Shown here piece by piece: positions 14,957 to 21,907 of a DNA stretch of 21,907 nucleotides. Each line of letters begins with the position of its first letter. Position 1 is the first letter of the stretch. Made by a program: the position numbers and the translations under genes. The notes under the pieces were generated by a model that worked only from the letters and a program-made list of their open reading frames with translations, was not told the DNA's origin and did no database searches. Location of the stretch: NCBI GenBank assembly GCA_031282125.1, contig JAITEH010000119.1, positions 1 to 21,907 on the forward strand, read 5' to 3'. The stretch is from Campylobacteraceae bacterium. Lineage in GTDB: Bacteria > Campylobacterota > Campylobacteria > Campylobacterales > Campylobacteraceae.

Positions 14957-17602
14957 CTATTTCAGCTCGCCCCAATTATCGCCGATACTAACGGTAGTTT
15001 TCAGCGGTATATTGAGTTTGTAAACGGCTTCCATGATGGCGCTTGCTTTTTTGGAAAATTCCACAGCGTCATCCTCTTTTACTTCAAATATAAGTTCGTC
15101 GTGTATTTGCAGGAGCAGTTTCGCATTTTCATTTATAAGCGTGTCGTGTATCTTTAGCATCGCAAGCTTTATCAAATCCGCCGCGCTGCCTTGAAATACG
15201 GCATTTACAGCCTCTCTTTTATAATTTGCCAGCGTCAGCGCGGAGGCTGAGGCAAAGTCAAAATTGCGTCTGCGCCCTAAAAGCGTCTGGATAAATCCAT
15301 TTTTTTGCGCACTCTCTTCTATAAAAAGAAGATAATTTTTCACGGTTGCAAACGAGGCGAAATAACTCTCTATATAACCCTTTGCTTCATTCATCGATAC
15401 GCCAAGCGTGGAGGCTAGTTTTTTCGCTCCCATGCCGTATAAAAGTCCGAAATTGATACTTTTGGCGACGCTTCTCATCTCTTTGGCTCTGTCGCCGAAG
15501 AGTTTTGCCGCCGTTGCCAAGTGTATATCCTTATCTTCCAAAAAAGCGTTTACAAGCGCGCTGTCAAGGCTAAAATGCGCCAGCAGTCTAAGCTCTATCT
15601 GCGAATAATCAATACCGACAAGTTTATAACCCTCTTTGGCGATAAATGCCGCTCTGACCTCTTTGCCAAGTTCCGTTCTGACGGGAATATTTTGCAGATT
15701 TGGGTCTTTTGAGCTAAGACGCCCCGTGGAAGTGCCCGTCTGCAAAAAACTTGTATGTATGCGCGCGGCTTTGTTCGCAAGTCCAAGCCTTAAAAGCGGC
15801 TCTATGTAGGTGGATTTTAACTTATAAAGCTCTCTGTACTCAAGAAGTTTTTCTACAACGGGATGTTTGTCCAAAAGTTCGCTTAAAACGTTTTCGTTGG
15901 TGCTGTAGCCTGTTTTTGTCTTTTTGGACGCTTCAAGCCCCAAATGTCCGAACAAAACCGCGCTCATCTGCTGTGTGGAGTTGATGTTGAACTCTTGACC
16001 GCTTAAGTCGTAAATTTCGCGCGTGAGAGCGCTTATCGCGCTTTCGCTTTTTTCGAGCAATTTTTTGAGATATTCCGTATCTACTCCGATGCCTTCATTC
16101 TCCATGGCTCTTAGGATTTTTATGAAAGGAAACTCCATACTCTTAGCCAGTTCCAAAAGATTTGGCTCCAAAAGCTCTTTTAGTTTGTGGTAAAGTTTGA
16201 GCGTTATCCATGCGTCTTCTGCTGAATATTTGCACGCATCGTCAAGCTCTACATTGGCAAATGTCGCATTTTTGGCCACTACGTCGGAAAATTTTATCGT
16301 ACTGTAGCCAAACAGCCGTTTTGCAAGCGAATCCATGCCAACGCTCGATTCCGAGTCCAAAAGCCACGCCATTATCATAGTGTCCGCGTGAATTTTGATA
16401 TCTTTTATACCGAAATTAAACTCCACGACGTTCAAGTCAAATTTGAGATTTTGCCCGATGATTTTGTGTGCAAAAAGCCTGTTTAACGCCTCTTTTGCGT
16501 CTGTTTTATCGATTTGCGCGCCGACTCCCAAATAATAATGCGAGATTGGCGCATAATAAGCTCTGTTTTCCTCAAAACAGAATGAAAATCCTACTATGTC
16601 CGCACTTCTTGAATCTAATGAATTTGTCTCAGTGTCAAACGCTACAACGGCTTCATGCGGGATACTCTCTATCGCCTGCAAAAGCTTCTCTTTCGTATCG
16701 AGCAGCACATGCTCAAAATCCATCTTCTCCTGCTGTTTTTTTATAGTTGTCTCGCCTAAACGGTTCAATATAGAGTACATATCGTTTTTCAAAAGCTCGT
16801 CTCTTATCGCCAAAAGCGGCTGGAAAGAGGGGAGTTTGAACTTTTCAAGCCGTTCATATACGTCCAAAGAGTCGTCAAGCGCAGTGAGCCTCCAGCTTAT
16901 AAAGGCATTCTCTTTTCCCTCTGCTAAGAGGTTTCTGATGCGTTCATTGCGTACTTTGTCCAGATTGTTGTAGATATTTTGCAAATCGTTAAACTCGTCC
17001 AAAAGCTTTTTTGCGCCTACTGCGCCGATACCTTTGACACCGGGTATATTATCCGCGCTGTCGCCAGCTAACGATAGATAATCTCTTATTTTGGAAGGCG
17101 GCAGTCCGAACTTTTCAAAACATCCGCTTTCGGTTATCTCTCTTTTTTTGACTGGTTCATATATCACTACTTTGCCGTCGTCTATGAGCTGATACAAATC
17201 CTTATCATGAGTAACAATGCGCACTTTTATATCGTTTGTTTTGGCAAATTTGACCATGGAGGCGATGACGTCGTCCGCTTCGTAACCGTCTTTGGAGTAT
17301 TCGGCAAATCCCATTTTTTTTATCCAGTCGATAGCTATTGGAAGCTGTTTTTTCAAATCCTCAGGAGGAGCAGACCTGTTTGCTTTATAATTTGGGTCTA
17401 TCTCTTCGCGAAAAGTTTTACCTTTGCTGTCCAGCGCAAAGAGCATATAATCAGACGGAAATTCGCGCAAAGAGGTTTGGATGAAGTTCGCAAAACCCGT
17501 CAAAAGTCCCGTCGGTTCGCCTTTGGAGTTTTTGAGATTTGTCAGGGCGTAGTAACTTCTAAAGAAAAATCCGAATGTGTCTATGATCGTTATCGTTTTC
17601 AT
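14957..17602 (-). CDS. polA: DNA polymerase I
   Basis: Pol I fills gaps in repair and removes RNA primers. I start it at the ATG at 17602 (MKTITIIDTFG..., AGAGG site just upstream), because the longer frame overlaps the end of uvrA; this gives 881 residues. In that numbering: the 5'-nuclease domain (1 to about 285) keeps Asp8, Asp58, Glu108-Ala-Asp110-Asp111, Asp133/Asp135 and Asp181/Asp184. The 3'-5' exonuclease (about 310-480) keeps Asp322-x-Glu324, Asp389 and Tyr459...Asp463, so proofreading looks intact. The polymerase domain has motif A 'DYSQIELR' (Asp665), motif B Arg710-Lys714-Phe718-Tyr722 and motif C 'HDE' (Asp835-Glu836). It lies 10 bp after uvrA and 4 bp before aat. Confidence 0.97.
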   Translation of the reverse strand: MKTITIIDTFGFFFRSYYALTNLKNSKGEPTGLLTGFANFIQTSLREFPSDYMLFALDSKGKTFREEIDPNYKANRSAPPEDLKKQLPIAIDWIKKMGFAEYSKDGYEADDVIASMVKFAKTNDIKVRIVTHDKDLYQLIDDGKVVIYEPVKKREITESGCFEKFGLPPSKIRDYLSLAGDSADNIPGVKGIGAVGAKKLLDEFNDLQNIYNNLDKVRNERIRNLLAEGKENAFISWRLTALDDSLDVYERLEKFKLPSFQPLLAIRDELLKNDMYSILNRLGETTIKKQQEKMDFEHVLLDTKEKLLQAIESIPHEAVVAFDTETNSLDSRSADIVGFSFCFEENRAYYAPISHYYLGVGAQIDKTDAKEALNRLFAHKIIGQNLKFDLNVVEFNFGIKDIKIHADTMIMAWLLDSESSVGMDSLAKRLFGYSTIKFSDVVAKNATFANVELDDACKYSAEDAWITLKLYHKLKELLEPNLLELAKSMEFPFIKILRAMENEGIGVDTEYLKKLLEKSESAISALTREIYDLSGQEFNINSTQQMSAVLFGHLGLEASKKTKTGYSTNENVLSELLDKHPVVEKLLEYRELYKLKSTYIEPLLRLGLANKAARIHTSFLQTGTSTGRLSSKDPNLQNIPVRTELGKEVRAAFIAKEGYKLVGIDYSQIELRLLAHFSLDSALVNAFLEDKDIHLATAAKLFGDRAKEMRSVAKSINFGLLYGMGAKKLASTLGVSMNEAKGYIESYFASFATVKNYLLFIEESAQKNGFIQTLLGRRRNFDFASASALTLANYKREAVNAVFQGSAADLIKLAMLKIHDTLINENAKLLLQIHDELIFEVKEDDAVEFSKKASAIMEAVYKLNIPLKTTVSIGDNWGELK

Positions 17603-17612
17603 GTAACCTCTT

Positions 17613-20426
17613 TTATATTCCAAGTTCAGCCGCTAAAAATTCACCCGTGTATGAGCCTGTTTTTTTGTAGTTTTTGGCCAATTTCAAAGGCGGCGCGCAA
17701 TCCACGATTTTGCCGCCTTTATCTCCGCCCTCAGGTCCCATGTCTATCACAAAATCGGCATTTTTGATGATATCCATGTTGTGTTCTATGACTATTATCG
17801 TATTTCCAAGTGAAGTTAAATGGTGCAAAACTTTGGCGAGTTTATCAACGTCTGCAAAATGAAGTCCCGTAGTGGGTTCATCTAAAATATAGAGCGTTTT
17901 GCCCGTATCTTTTCGGCTGAGCTCCTTCGAGAGTTTTATCCTTTGCGCTTCGCCGCCGCTCAAAGTCGTGGCGTTTTGTCCAAGCGTGATGTATCCTAGT
18001 CCAACGTCTTGCAAGGTTTTTAAAGTCTGGCAGAGTTTTGGTATGGCTGCGAAAAATCCCGCCGCCTCATCTACGCTCATGTCAAGTACGTCGGATATGG
18101 ATTTGCCTTTGTATTTTATCTCCAAAGTCTGCGCATTGTAGCGTTTGCCGCCGCATGCGTCGCATTTGACCATGATATCTGGCAAAAAGTGCATCTCTAT
18201 CTTTATCTCGCCGTCTCCTTGGCATTTTTCGCACCTGCCGCCTTTGACGTTGAATGAAAATCGTCCCGCTTTGTAACCTCTAATCTGCGCCTCTTTGGTT
18301 TTTACGAAAAGGTCTCTAAGGTCGTCCATGAGCCCTGTGTACGTCGCGGGATTGCTTCTGGGCGTTCTTCCTATCGGACTTTGGTCGAGATATATGACTT
18401 TGTCGAGCTGTTCTAAGCCGTTGCACTCTACGCCAGATACTTTTTTAATCTTTCGGGCTCTATTTAAAAGCTCTTTTGCAACGGGAAGCAGAGTTTGAAG
18501 TATCAAAGAGCTTTTGCCGCTTCCGCTCACGCCAGTAACCGCGACTAAATTTTGAAGCGGGATTTTGACGTTTAGTTTTTTGATATTATTGATATTGACG
18601 TTTTTAAGTTCAAGCCACTTTTTTTGTTCTCTGTTTTGTCTGTAATCTATGATTTTTTGACCCGTTAGATACATAGCCGTTTGAGTGCCGCTTTTTTCAA
18701 GCTCTTCCAGCGTCCCCGCAAATACCACCTCTCCGCCGAATTTTCCTGCGGCAGGTCCGATATCTACGATAAAATCCGCATTTTTAATCGTCTCTTTATC
18801 GTGTTCGACAACTATGAGAGTATTGCCCTTTTCCTGCAAAGTCCTAAGCGTTTTGATGAGTTTTAACGTATCTCTTTCATGCAGTCCTATGCTGGGCTCG
18901 TCAAGCACATACATAACGCCTGTTAGTCCGCTTCCGATTTGCGAGGCTATCCTTATCCTTTGCGCTTCGCCGCCGCTTATGGTTCTGGCGTCGCGCCCAA
19001 GCGTCAAATATCCAAGCCCCACATCGTACAAAAAACGCAGTCTTTCGTTTATCTCTTTTATGATGGGTGCGGCTATCATTTTCTCTTTTGGACTTAAGTG
19101 TTTGAAGTTGTTTTCATTTGAGAAAAATTCGGAAGATTTTTCTATCGGCATGACGAGTATATCGGCGATGCCTTTGTCGGCTACTTTGACGGCTAAAGAT
19201 TCGGGATTTAGTCTAAAACCGCCGCATTTGTCGCATACTTTCTCGCTCATGTAGTCGCCGAATCCCTGTTCGCTTTTTATCATGTCGTATGCTATTTTGA
19301 TAACGCCGTCAAATATTTTATTGATTTTGTGGTGTTTCCAGTAAAATGAAACCGCTTCCGTGCGTCCATGCAATACTGCTTTTTTTTCATAATCTTTCAA
19401 TTCGCCGAACGGTACGGAAGTGTCTATCTTTTCGCTTTCGCAAAATGCCATTAAAAACTTATAATAAAAGCTTTTATTGAAACCGTAGAGCAGCTTAATC
19501 GCCCCCTCTTCTATACTCAAATCCTCATCTATAATCTTACTCATGTCAAGCGTATATCGTATGCCAAGACCGTCGCATGCACTGCAAGCGCCCTTTGGGG
19601 AGTTAAATGAAAATGAGAGCGGCTCTAAGGGGCTAAAACTTATCTTGCAGTCAAAACATGCCAAATGTTCGCTGAAATGAATATTCTCTTTCTCGTAACC
19701 TATCTCTTTGGCGTTTAGTATCTCAACTTCTACCTCTTGATAGCTTTCGGCTAATGCTTTTTCGACGCTTAAGGCTATGCGCTCGCGGTTCTCTTCGCTC
19801 ATGACGACGCGGTCTATGACGACTTTTATCGTGTGTTTTTTGGTCTTTGACAACTCTATCTCTTCATCAAGCCTTACTATGACGCCGTCCACCACAGCCC
19901 TTACGTATCCTTTGAGGCGCAAAGACTCTATCAAATCCGCAAAAGTTCCTTTTTTCTCTCGCACAAGAGGCGCGGTGATAACAAGCTTGGCCTCAAGCGG
20001 GAGTTTTAAAATCTGCTCTATGATGTCTGCGGCGGACATTTTGGAGATAGCTTTGCCGCACAAATGACAATGCTGATGCCCCACTCTTGCGTATAAAAGC
20101 CTCAAATAATCATATATCTCGGTAATCGTCCCGACGGTTGAGCGCGGGTTTTTACTTGTGGTTTTTTGGTCTATCGCGATAGCTGGAGTAAGCCCCTCTA
20201 TCTTGTCGATATCAGGCTTGCCGACTTTGTCCAAAAACATTCTTGCGTATGACGACAAAGACTCGATGTATCGCCTCTGTCCTTCTGCATATAACGTATC
20301 AAACGCAAGAGTGCTTTTACCGCTGCCCGAAATACCCGTAAAAACGATTAATCTGTTTTTGGGAATTTCAAGATTGATAGATTTTAAGTTATTTTCTCTT
20401 GCGCCGTAAATTTTTATACTTTCCAC
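17613..20426 (-). CDS. uvrA: Excinuclease ABC subunit A
   Basis: UvrA is the damage-scanning ATPase of nucleotide excision repair and loads UvrB. The 937 residues contain two ABC modules. Walker A motifs are 'GISGSGKST' (31-39) and 'GVSGSGKSS' (632-640). Signature motifs are 'ISGGEAQR' (483-490) and 'LSGGEAQR' (823-830), each followed by a Walker B ending in L-D-E-P. Zinc sites are Cys257/260/281/284 and Cys732/735/755/758. A further C-x-x-C occurs near 120 ('CHLC') and another at 398 ('CDKC'). The start is GTG with AAGGA six nt upstream; in-frame TGA codons just before it force this start. polA follows 10 bp later, linking the excision and resynthesis steps. It diverges from the membrane-protein gene. 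No uvrB or uvrC is here. Confidence 0.97.
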   Translation of the reverse strand: MESIKIYGARENNLKSINLEIPKNRLIVFTGISGSGKSTLAFDTLYAEGQRRYIESLSSYARMFLDKVGKPDIDKIEGLTPAIAIDQKTTSKNPRSTVGTITEIYDYLRLLYARVGHQHCHLCGKAISKMSAADIIEQILKLPLEAKLVITAPLVREKKGTFADLIESLRLKGYVRAVVDGVIVRLDEEIELSKTKKHTIKVVIDRVVMSEENRERIALSVEKALAESYQEVEVEILNAKEIGYEKENIHFSEHLACFDCKISFSPLEPLSFSFNSPKGACSACDGLGIRYTLDMSKIIDEDLSIEEGAIKLLYGFNKSFYYKFLMAFCESEKIDTSVPFGELKDYEKKAVLHGRTEAVSFYWKHHKINKIFDGVIKIAYDMIKSEQGFGDYMSEKVCDKCGGFRLNPESLAVKVADKGIADILVMPIEKSSEFFSNENNFKHLSPKEKMIAAPIIKEINERLRFLYDVGLGYLTLGRDARTISGGEAQRIRIASQIGSGLTGVMYVLDEPSIGLHERDTLKLIKTLRTLQEKGNTLIVVEHDKETIKNADFIVDIGPAAGKFGGEVVFAGTLEELEKSGTQTAMYLTGQKIIDYRQNREQKKWLELKNVNINNIKKLNVKIPLQNLVAVTGVSGSGKSSLILQTLLPVAKELLNRARKIKKVSGVECNGLEQLDKVIYLDQSPIGRTPRSNPATYTGLMDDLRDLFVKTKEAQIRGYKAGRFSFNVKGGRCEKCQGDGEIKIEMHFLPDIMVKCDACGGKRYNAQTLEIKYKGKSISDVLDMSVDEAAGFFAAIPKLCQTLKTLQDVGLGYITLGQNATTLSGGEAQRIKLSKELSRKDTGKTLYILDEPTTGLHFADVDKLAKVLHHLTSLGNTIIVIEHNMDIIKNADFVIDMGPEGGDKGGKIVDCAPPLKLAKNYKKTGSYTGEFLAAELGI

Positions 20427-20456
20427 TCATCATCCTTAAAGTGTAATAAACCTATT

Positions 20457-20518
20457 ATTGTATAACAGAGGCTCTTAATATACGATATATTGTAAGTAAA
20501 GAAAAACTGTTATACAAT
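20457..20518. promoter_or_regulatory. Mirror-image divergent promoters in a 12-bp inverted repeat
   Basis: ATTGTATAACAG (20457-20468) and CTGTTATACAAT (20507-20518) are perfect reverse complements 38 bp apart. Each carries a -10: TACAAT at 20513-20518 reads towards the membrane-protein gene with TTGTAA at 20490-20495 (17-nt spacer), and the mirror copy at 20462-20457 reads towards uvrA. A second perfect dyad, AATATA-CGA-TATATT (20477-20491), lies nearly at the centre. Predicted leaders are about 22-25 nt each. The two genes may be co-regulated, but the symmetry could also be only two similar -10 boxes. Confidence 0.55.
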
Positions 20519-20547
20519 GGCTGTCAATTCAACAAGTGGAGTTAAAA

Positions 20548-21276
20548 TTGCGCGTTTTTGTACTCTTCTATCTGCTTATGGCTTTGAGTTTTGGTGCAAA
20601 TATCACCGATATAATCTGCCCCGACAAACAAAACGATGATGGTATTTTTGAGCTTACTCTTCATGTTAGCGGCGATTTTAACGCCTCTTTTGAAAAACGC
20701 GACGAGGGTAGTGTGACGATACTTGTTTTTAAGGGGTTAAAAAGCGATAAAGCTTTCGCCAAAACGCTCGATACGGAAGTTATAAAAAGCGTCAATGTAA
20801 AATCCGACGCAAATACTACGAAAATCTCATTTGAGGGCAGACAACTTTTTGATATATCCGTCTTGCCGGAAGTAAATACGCTTCGCATATCCATCATCCC
20901 AAAAACCGTTCCGCTGATGATAGAAGATATCGCCAAAGATACGGCGGGCGGACAAGTAGTGGGCTATATCCTTGAGACTTTGCTTTATATCGCTTTGGTT
21001 TTATTTGCCTTGACGGTTTTAACCGCGCTGTTTTTAAAATTCAAACTCTCTTCGCATGCCAAAAAAGAGAGCAGTTCGCAAAAAGCCTCTTCATCTGATA
21101 TCTCTTCTTTGAACACTCAAGAAGAGAACGTTTCGCCACCACCCTCTTTACACACCAAGAAAGAGAGTGAAGAGCAAAATGATGAAAAGCCGCTTGACGA
21201 TAAAACGGCTCAAAAACACACCAAAATCTCATCCAAAAAGCCCAAAAAGAGTCAAAAAACGCTTTTTGATATATAG
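20548..21276 (+). CDS. Unrecognised membrane protein with AMIN-like periplasmic domain
   Basis: I do not recognise a named family. The TTG at 20548 has GGAG six nt upstream and gives a good signal peptide (MRVFVLFYLLMALSFGA). The GTG at 20536 has no ribosome-binding site. The product is 242 residues. Residues 20-120 form a beta-rich domain ('FELTLHVSGDFNASFEK', 'SVTILVFKG', 'INTLRISIIPK'-like strands) resembling AMIN domains, which bind peptidoglycan or sit in secretion and envelope proteins. Residues about 138-164 are a membrane helix. The rest (165-242) is a low-complexity Ser/Lys/Glu tail with Pro-Pro-Pro at 197-199, then a basic stretch and the ending Q-K-T-L-F-D-I. Predicted topology places the tail in the cytoplasm. 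It diverges from uvrA; its stop is one base from the stop of the convergent acyltransferase. Confidence 0.75.
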   Translation: MRVFVLFYLLMALSFGANITDIICPDKQNDDGIFELTLHVSGDFNASFEKRDEGSVTILVFKGLKSDKAFAKTLDTEVIKSVNVKSDANTTKISFEGRQLFDISVLPEVNTLRISIIPKTVPLMIEDIAKDTAGGQVVGYILETLLYIALVLFALTVLTALFLKFKLSSHAKKESSSQKASSSDISSLNTQEENVSPPPSLHTKKESEEQNDEKPLDDKTAQKHTKISSKKPKKSQKTLFDI

Positions 21277-21277
21277 A

Positions 21278-21907
21278 CTACAAATACGGCGCAACGTACC
21301 GTTTATAGCGCGAATCTTTCAACATAGATATATCTACAAGCGCAAGACCGCCTATGCAGTCGTTAAAATCAGGGTCGATACCAAAATCCGTGAACTGCAC
21401 TCCGCCCTGCTCGCAAAGCTCCGCATACTGTTTATATAGAGTTGGGATACTGCAGCCCATGTCGCTAAGCATGCTCTTTAGCGTGCGCATATCTTCATCG
21501 TAACTGTTGCCGATGAATTTTTTGAACGCAGCTTCAGGCGAAGGAGGGTATGGATATTTTGATACGGCTATATTTTGATACGGCGCAAAATATAATCGAC
21601 AAAATGACACGAGCAGTTCTACAGCTTCGGGAGGCAGCGCGGCAGAGATAGATACTATGCCGAACAAATACCTATACTTAGGATTCCTTGCCATATATGC
21701 CCCAATACCCTGCCATAGATAATCCAATCCTTTCTTACCCCAGTATTTAGGCTGTATAAAACTTCTTCCAAGTTCTACTCCATACTGCAATATCTCATTC
21801 ATCTGTTCGCTGTAATTAAACAGAGTATCGCTGTAAAGCATCTTTGTATCTTGAAATTTATCCGTAGGCATAAAACGATAAGCTCCCACAATATCAAGCT
21901 GATGATT
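21278..21907 (-). CDS. OlsB-type N-acyltransferase (partial, N-terminus outside window)
   Basis: This is a GNAT-fold acyltransferase related to OlsB, which transfers a fatty acyl group from acyl carrier protein to ornithine to make lyso-ornithine lipid; relatives are annotated as 'hemolysin'. The visible 209 codons show 'VGAYRF', 'ELGRSFIQPKYWG', 'LWQGIGAYMARNPKYRYLFG' and the C-terminal 'IPTLYKQYAELC...DFGIDPDFNDCIGGLALVDI' blocks typical of that family. The frame is open through the right edge (N-H-Q-L-D-I precede the GTG at 21889), so this GTG is internal and the true start is beyond the window. The amine acceptor cannot be told from sequence. It converges with the preceding gene with one base between stops. 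Confidence 0.8.
   Translation of the reverse strand, partial: NHQLDIVGAYRFMPTDKFQDTKMLYSDTLFNYSEQMNEILQYGVELGRSFIQPKYWGKKGLDYLWQGIGAYMARNPKYRYLFGIVSISAALPPEAVELLVSFCRLYFAPYQNIAVSKYPYPPSPEAAFKKFIGNSYDEDMRTLKSMLSDMGCSIPTLYKQYAELCEQGGVQFTDFGIDPDFNDCIGGLALVDISMLKDSRYKRYVAPYL

Noticed and set aside
17603..17623. Longer polA start (MEYKRGY extension)
   Set aside because: It overlaps the last uvrA codons and lies before a good AGAGG-ATG; the family begins at the hydrophobic strand with Asp8.
17207..17767. A 186-codon plus-strand frame across the polA/uvrA junction
   Set aside because: It is antisense to the 5' end of polA and the 3' end of uvrA, both well supported; no motif.
18685..19254. A 189-codon open frame on the plus strand inside uvrA
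   Set aside because: It is antisense to conserved UvrA sequence, has a Ser/Pro/Leu-rich composition typical of a reversed frame, and no ribosome-binding site or known motif.
20507..20524. LexA-like box (CTGT...) near the uvrA promoter
   Set aside because: CTGT is present but the matching ACAG at the right spacing is not, and Campylobacterota as I know them lack LexA.

Overview
The window looks like chromosomal core sequence from a member of the Campylobacterota (the former Epsilonproteobacteria). The strongest argument is gene order. The minus-strand run pheS-pheT-aroA-ispH-rpsA-serA, with a divergent HIT-protein gene next to pheS, is the order I recall from Helicobacter pylori (around HP0397-HP0404) and Campylobacter jejuni (around Cj0891c-Cj0898). 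The bamA gene lying back-to-back with the start of a tyrA-like gene also matches the C. jejuni arrangement as I remember it. The DNA is moderately AT-rich, proteins are Lys/Ile/Asp-rich, and there are several GTG and TTG starts. A free-living Sulfurimonas-like genus is plausible, but I cannot name a genus from this window.

Layout. Positions 1-26 hold the first codons of a probable tyrA on the minus strand. bamA (114-2354, plus) encodes the outer-membrane insertase. It converges on a minus-strand block running from 11827 down to 2364: pheS, pheT, aroA and ispH are joined by 4-bp ATGA overlaps. rpsA follows with what looks like its own promoter, then a hairpin terminator, then serA and efp. This block joins Phe-tRNA charging, translation (S1, EF-P), the shikimate pathway, isoprenoid synthesis and serine synthesis. 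Two plus-strand genes follow, a HIT/HINT hydrolase and an orphan PhoU-like protein (12373-13014). They converge on a second minus-strand block, uvrA-polA-aat-metK (20426 down to 13030). In it uvrA-polA-aat are nearly contiguous, and metK has its own extended -10 promoter. A plus-strand gene for an unrecognised secreted/membrane-anchored protein (20548-21276) diverges from uvrA. It meets, one base apart, an OlsB-type acyltransferase gene that runs off the right edge.

Almost everything is housekeeping. I see no mobile element, CRISPR array, rRNA, tRNA or riboswitch. The points worth a second look are: (i) the membrane protein divergent from uvrA, with an AMIN-like periplasmic domain, one membrane helix and a basic cytoplasmic tail ending in a sliding-clamp-like Q-x-x-L-F motif; (ii) the mirror-image promoter pair in a perfect 12-bp inverted repeat between it and uvrA; (iii) the PheT editing domain, which lacks its usual motifs; (iv) the orphan PhoU-like gene with a dyad in its leader; and (v) several start sites that ribosome-binding sites move away from the longest reading frame (bamA, serA, pheS, polA and the membrane protein).
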